Part shown: one piece after another, positions 58,570-64,000 of the stretch
How the letters are laid out: every line of letters starts with the position of its first letter
Numbering within the stretch: the stretch's first letter is position 1
Assembly: GCA_036417435.1 (NCBI GenBank)
Contig: CM070911.1
Location: forward strand, 2,480,001-2,544,000
Direction of reading: 5' to 3'
DNA length: 64,000 bases
Origin: Inia geoffrensis
Taxonomy: Eukaryota > Chordata > Mammalia > Artiodactyla > Iniidae
The notes under the pieces: generated by a model
Told to the model about the DNA's origin: nothing
Database searches by the model: none
The model's input: the letters and a program-made list of their open reading frames with translations, nothing else
Position numbers and translations under genes: made by a program

Positions 58570-59500
58570 CATCTTGGTGGAGGAAATGCTCACCCTTACA
58601 CTTGCTCTCCTCAGAGAAGAGGACGGGGTGGGGTCCGGGCAGCTGAGCTGGTCTGGGGACCTTGTACACAAGAAGCCATGCAGATGAAGGCATCCCTGTT
58701 TTATTTTCTTTCTCTGCATGTGGCTTAAGCAGTCAGCTCTTTGGCCATCTCTTACTTTTGGTCTCTCCCTTCCAGGAGACCAGCCGAAAGTTAAAGATGA
58801 AGGCTTGGACCTCTGAGGTAGGGGAGACACCCCCAGACTCCCACTCACTCCATGGGCTCCATCCAGTGAACCAGAACTCTACACTAGGCTCTCTTTCAAA
58901 AATCCCACCCATAATAAAGTAGTAATTCGCCTTCCATTGTCACTGTCTTTCATGATCCTTCTTTCTCTTGGAATCTTAGGTAGAAATAGTCATCATAAGG
59001 CAAGACTTGGATGTTTCTATGTCTTAAGGCAAATATCTTTTCCAGGCTGTGATAAGGGTGCTCCATTTTATGGTCATTCCCAGCAGTCATACCTTTCACA
59101 TTAATAATCACCTCCAATTATAGAGGGCTTTACAGTTTCCTCGGGACCTTCCCATGTCTCATTTGCTCCTCAGAGGTCTGCAAGGGTAGGTCTTATGTTT
59201 GGGTTGGGTTTTCTGGGTTGTATGCATAGCTCCTGGCAGAGTGACTGACACATAGTGAGTATTGAATGGATGAATATTTAACTAACTCAGTGAATGAACA
59301 GACAACCCTTTGCAATGGGCACTGTGGTATTTTTTATGCCTGATTTACAGCTGGGGAAACAAAAGATTTAAAGTATTACATGACTTTCTAGAAGATACAT
59401 TCCAGGTAATGGAAAGACTCCAGGTTTCTAGTTCAATGTTATTTATTCAAGTGTATTATTAGGAGATTCATACATGAGTAATTTTTCTTGTAATAATTTA
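58570..59500. other. No gene or clear repeat seen
   Basis: Unique-looking sequence. A short acceptor-donor bounded piece (58776-58817) is discussed among the rejected items. Confidence 0.35.
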
Positions 59501-59504
59501 TACT

Positions 59505-61560
59505 CATTTTAAAAGACTTTATTGAGGTGTAATTTACATACTGCTATTTTACACTTTGTAAGTGTAAAAATCATTCAGTGATTTTTAGTGAATTTAGTTG
59601 CCCAGTCATCACCACCATCCAGTGTTGGAACATTTCCATCAGACAACAAAGGTGCCTCCATCCTGTTATCATCCATCCTGGCTCCTGGTCCCGGGTGGTC
59701 CTCCCTTCTTGATCTTTATTTTTTCTCTACAGATTTCCTTTTTTGTTTTTAAAAAATTATATGAATGGAATAGTACATACAACATGTAGTACTTTGTGTC
59801 TGGTTTCTCTCACAGAGCAGAATGTATTTGAGGCTCATCCATCTCATTGTTGTCCATTACTTTGAATTGTTGAACAGTTTTCACTGATGTGCTGCATTTT
59901 GTTCATCATTCACAAGTTGATGGGTATTTGGTTTGATTCCAGGTTTGGGCTGTATGGACATGCTTCTATGAACAATTGCATACATGACATTCTGTGGACA
60001 TGTTTTCATTTCTCTTGGGTGAGTACCTAGGAGTGAATTGTTGTCTTATGATAAATTTATGTTGTTTTTTTTTTTTTGGTTAAGAAATTGGTGAATTGTT
60101 TTCCAGAGTAGCTGTACTAGTTTTCATTGGATGTGTAGACTTCTTCCTTCACATTCGTCTTTGAGCACTTTGAACACGTCATTCCATTGCCTTCTTGCCT
60201 CCATTGTTTCAGTTGAACAATCAGTCATTAACTGTATCAATATTTCTGTGTATGTGATGAGCTGTTTTTCTATTTATGCTTTCAAGGTTTTCTCCTTGTT
60301 TTGGTTCTCCATATTTTGTGTGTCTCTATGTTTTTCTATATAGATTTCAATGAACCACTTGGATCTGTAGATTAATGTTTTTCACCAAATCTGGGAAGAT
60401 TCCAACCATTACTTCATTATTTTTCTTCCCCTTTATCGTTCTTTACTCCTTCTGGAACTCCTGTTACATGTGCTGGTTTCCTTGATGTCCTATAGGTGTC
60501 TTTCTTCAACTAATGTTTCCTCATTTCCTTTCAATCTTTTACTTGGATTGGATTATTTCTATTCATTCTTGTTCACTTTCACTGATTCTTTCTTTTACCA
60601 TCTCAAATCCATTACTTGTTGAGCCCTCCCAAAACTTTTCATTTCAGTTATTGTATTTTATGACTTCAAAATTTCCATTGCTTATTTTTTGTAGTTCCTG
60701 TATTTTTATTGAGATCCCCTATTCGTGGAGCAATTTTTATCACATTTTAATTTAATTCTTTAAATAGAGTTTCCATAATTTAAGTATTTTTAGTTGCTTT
60801 GAAATTTTGTCCACTAAATTCAGCTTCTGGGCCCATTCCCCATCAGTTTCTACCGACTGCTTCCCCCTCTTTCCCTGAATATGGGCCACACCTTCCTGTG
60901 TTTGCAAGCCTCATAATTTTTTATTGACAACTGGACATTTTAGGTAGTAAATTGTTGCAACTCTGAATTTTTTCCCTGAGGGTTATTGCTGTTGCTTTTA
61001 ATTTTTGTTTTATTTGTAATAACTGGATTGGACTCAATCCCCAGTATCTGTCTCCCCTATGATGTGGAGCTGGTGAGTTCTTTGCTCATTTTGTTTTTAA
61101 TTCTTACCTGTATTTTTTGGTCTGGATTCCTAGAGGTCACTCCTGAGTCTGCATAGTTTATTTTCAACTGGTGATTTGCTTAAAGTTTGTGCTAAACCTT
61201 TTTATGCCAATAAGGCTTCTTCCCTCTGCTGATGGATCTGGGTGTAGGGTGAGGAGCTCATTTAATGCTCAGACAATTTCAAAGTATCCTAGGCTTTCTC
61301 CCTCTGCCATGTCCTCCCTTCACTGTCCTGGAAGCACCACTGCAGTCACTGAGCTGGCAGGAGCGGTGCAAGCAGCCCCAGGCAGGACCATTGCAGGCTC
61401 CCACTGCTGCATACAAAGTTCAATAGCTTTTCACGAGTAAACACTCCTCCATTCATTGTTTGCTTTTGGTTAGTATTCACAACACTCAGAATGGTTGTTT
61501 TGTTACTTTTGTCCAGTTTAATATCCATTTTGGGGGATATTTTTGTTGACCTCTTCAAAA
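59505..61560 (-). mobile_element. HAL1-like (half-L1) relic, antisense
   Basis: The left part is the antisense L1 3' end: 'gactttattgaggtgtaatt', 'tggaacatttccatcagaca', 'tacatacaacatgtagtact', 'ttgatgggtatttggtttga', 'gtacctaggagtgaattgtt'. It passes almost directly into ORF1-side sequence (ttgccttcttgcctccattg, ttttcaccaaatctgggaag, ctccttctggaactcctgtt, tattgacaactggacatttt) without the long ORF2 expected between them. This 3'-end-next-to-ORF1 arrangement fits HAL1, an L1 derivative lacking ORF2. Frames are broken. Confidence 0.6.
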
Positions 61561-62518
61561 CTTCAAATCCATCCCACAGTTTTATCTATTTTTATAAAGT
61601 ATATTAGTAGAGATATTCTGGTTAGGAAAAAGTCAAAGTGAAAAAGTTACAATGGAGAAAAGAAAAGAATGATGTAAGAATGTTGCAGTGCATTTATCTG
61701 GTATCTTATAATTCTCTCTTTAACTTAACTCTATATAATTTTTCTTTTTACAGAGGGAACACTCCTAACACTTCTAGATACTTCTTTCCTTCTGAGTGCC
61801 ATGAGTCCAAGAACAGATAGGAGCTCCTTACATTCCATCAGCATCAATCATTCCTAACCTCCCTCAGTCGTGAAAAAGAAATCACCAGGAATTTGTGACA
61901 AAATAATCTTTACTATACTTTCTGCTCTAATCTCATTTGAATTCTGATTGCAGAGCTGAAGGTACAGTGTCTTTTCCTTCAGAGTTAACCCTAATTTACA
62001 CAGCTGTGTTGAGAGGCTTACAAGCAAATCATCTCCAAGTGTTTAGAAGACGTATCAGGCTGAGCATTCTAAGATGCACTTTTCCCTTTCTCTCTTTTCC
62101 CCCTTCCTCTTTCAGCCAACGATAGGTGTTCAATTTGCTGAACCACAGGGAGAAGGGTACCAGACGGGACCACAGACACACACACAGAGTGAATGACATT
62201 TCACAAATGAAGTGGGCTCATTAAACAGCATCCCTACAACATGCACCTTCTATGGACATCTGATTTTCTGATGAAAGGGAGGTCACTGAAATTGGCCTGA
62301 TCCATCTTTCAACTCCTTGTCAGAATCCAACTGGGGGACCCAATTTTCTGGTTCAGCAGGGACCGTATGTGGAACGCCGACACTGTGGTGGCCCTGGACA
62401 AAGTACAGCCATGACGGACTTGTGGGTGGTTATAATGGTGTCAGTTAAAGCCAACAGAGGCAGCTGGGCTGCTCATAAGAAATGGTAGCTCAGCTAAGCT
62501 CTGGCCAGTGGATCTCAC
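61561..62518. other. No gene or clear repeat seen
   Basis: Unique-looking sequence. Confidence 0.4.
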
Positions 62519-62519
62519 T

Positions 62520-62710
62520 TGCTTTTTTTTTTTTAAAATCTTTTTATTTTATATTGAAGTATAACCAATTAACAATGTTGTGATAGTTTCAGGTGCATAG
62601 CAAAGTGACTCAGCCATATATATATTCAATACATGTATCCATTCTCCCCCAAACTCCCCTCCCATCCAGGCTGTGGTATAACCTTGAGCAGAGTTCCCTG
62701 TGCTATTGCT
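62520..62710 (-). mobile_element. Older cetartiodactyl L1 3' end
   Basis: Poly-T, then 'ctttttattttatattgaag', 'accaattaacaatgttgtga', 'tagtttcaggtgcatagcaa', 'cagagttccctgtgctattg', a diverged L1 3' UTR of this clade. Confidence 0.8.
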
Positions 62711-62871
62711 TTTAATGGACAGTGATTATGTGGAGATCTCATGTAGATGCCCTATAAGCAAAGGGAAGTTTGTGCCGACTGCTGAGGTTTGTACGATCTG
62801 AACTGTGCTGGCATTTGCTCCTGGGAGAAATCGTAGACCTGAATGCATGTTCTAATGAAATGAACATTGGT

Positions 62872-62922
62872 CCTTCCTTCCTTCTTTCTTTCCTTTCTTC
62901 CGCCCTCCCTTCCTTCCTTCCA
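62872..62922. repeat. (TTCC)n microsatellite
   Basis: Imperfect TTCC/TTTC run. Confidence 0.9.
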
Positions 62923-63097
62923 TCATTTGCTTTTTTTAGTTAACAATTTAGTTAACAATTTAGCTTTTGAAGATCTCAGTTGCAGATCGTCTTTTGTAAG
63001 TATTTTATTATTGCAATTGGGTGACATTTGTATTCCTTTGTTGAGAAAAATTGAGGAAAAAGCAGCTCCTTTCTGCTGTACAAATTTTTGTCTGTAG

Positions 63098-63211
63098 CTT
63101 ATAGTGCATTAAAAATATAAAGAGAAGAAAAAGAAAAGAACCATGGCAAGCAGCGCTAGGGATTTGTCTAACCCACAAGAAGTGGAACAAGTGTTTGCCA
63201 ATTACTTAAAT
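63098..63211 (+). CDS. Candidate first coding exon of an unrecognised gene (continues right)
   Basis: An acceptor-like site (aaatttttgtctgtag, AG at 63096-63097) is followed by 45 bases of A-rich leader, an ATG at 63143 in strong context (accATGG), 23 open codons, and a consensus donor (AAT|gtaagt, GT at 63212). The peptide begins MASSARDLSN and ends EQVFANYLN, phase 0. In-frame TAA lies at about 63110, so this ATG would be the true start and the upstream part 5' UTR. No repeat overlaps it, and the codons look protein-like rather than low-complexity. I do not recognise the protein. The exon is short, so chance remains possible; a downstream exon outside the window would be needed. Confidence 0.42.
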
Positions 63212-63579
63212 GTAAGTTTCAGCTATATAAAATATTGAGCAATGGAAAAAAAAGAGCCTTTATTTCAAACAGCTTTTATTTCATTCTTTATTTTTTTACC
63301 CACATTTAAAAAGTCTCTTTTTTTAACTTGTAGGAAAACCATTGATTTTAGCATGTTTAATAAAGAAAACAGCCTGAGAATGATGCTTTCATGAAGGTTT
63401 AGCTAATTAAGCAGGACAGAGAAATCACAGTTGGTGGGGAAAGAAAGGACTTAATGAATAAACTACTCAGGCATGTGTGAGAGAATTTTACGTAAAGTCA
63501 GGGATGCAGGTACTGTCGTATAAACTACAAGACAACAGGAAATGCATTTTGAGTGTGCGTGGATTTAAATAGGTAAACT

Positions 63580-63800
63580 TTATTTCCTGTGGCACGCAGT
63601 AGAGCTCAAGGCACTTTACAAATTGTACCTTGTTAATCTTTGCAAAACTGCAGGGAGACAGGGAGTTGGTAAACACCATTGTCTCTCTTTGGGACAGTGG
63701 GAGGACCACAAGTGGGGAGAGATTAAAAGATTTGTCCAAGGTCACACAGCAAGTTAATTAGAGAGTTTGAAAGAAAACGTGTGTCCCAGTCCAGTTTTCT
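63580..63800 (-). mobile_element. MIR SINE
   Basis: 'aaggcactttacaaattgta', 'ccttgttaatctttgcaaaa', 'gtccaaggtcacacagcaag', 'cagtccagttttctttctat' follow antisense MIR. Confidence 0.7.
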
Positions 63801-64000
63801 TTCTATTAGACCCTGCTATTCTGTCTCTACCCCTGGGTGTCTCAGCCTTTAACTGTGTTCCCAGCACTTGCTACTAATCAGTTACTTTGGGAGACTTTTC
63901 TTTCCAGGGGGCTTAGAGATCGCATTGGCATGGGAAGCAGTTAGGGTTCTTATTACTTCTGAAGCCACCTGGCCTCCAAACAGGTGCACAGAGAGTTATT

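Noticed and set aside
58776..58817. 42-base micro-exon between a strong acceptor (ctctcccttccag) and gtaggg
   Set aside because: Too short, weak donor, no partner exon and no recognisable peptide.

Overview
This is mammalian nuclear DNA, almost certainly from a cetacean. Seven or more copies of the tRNA-derived CHR SINE of cetartiodactyls are scattered through it, most still flanked by readable target-site duplications, together with L1 3' ends of the cetartiodactyl type. I saw no ruminant BovB/Bov-A and no pig PRE-1 elements. Old mammal-wide repeats (MIR, L2, MLT1 LTRs, MER5A, HAL1-like L1) fill much of the rest. No long genuine protein-coding ORF is present, so the window reads as intergenic or intronic sequence.

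Layout. 1-4.1 kb is a stack of L1 elements: the 5' end of a young L1 (minus strand, ORF1 start at 405, YY1-like site at its tip) inserted in an older L1 that carries a 5' inversion, followed by a separate old L1 3' end. 4.1-15 kb holds MIRs, a nested SINE pair in (TA)n, a CpG-dense antisense L2 copy and a CHR SINE. 15-26.6 kb holds MLT1 LTRs, two apparently related LTR ends facing opposite ways, a 1.6-kb L1 3' end and a hAT element split by a SINE. 26.6-41.6 kb has a long L2 copy, three CHR SINEs, MLT1-type LTRs and a largely repeat-free AT-rich block.

42.2-44.5 kb is the most unusual part: a 29-unit, 50-bp minisatellite whose central 22 units look identical, next to a compound ACT/GCT triplet tract, then a pair of perfect hairpins sharing a repeated GTGAAAC core. 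44.5-64 kb again alternates L1/HAL1-like relics, LTRs and MIRs with plain sequence.

Two short segments look like possible exons on the plus strand. The better one (63098-63211) has an acceptor, an ATG in good Kozak context and a consensus donor, and could be the first coding exon of a gene continuing beyond the right edge. The second (45829-45965) is an open Pro/Ser-rich segment between an acceptor and a donor, with an L1 fragment inserted 27 bp upstream. Neither protein was recognised. They cannot be one reading frame, because the frame upstream of the ATG at 63143 is stopped within its own exon. Repeat family names rest on recognition by eye against remembered consensus sequences; edges are approximate except where a target-site duplication fixes them.
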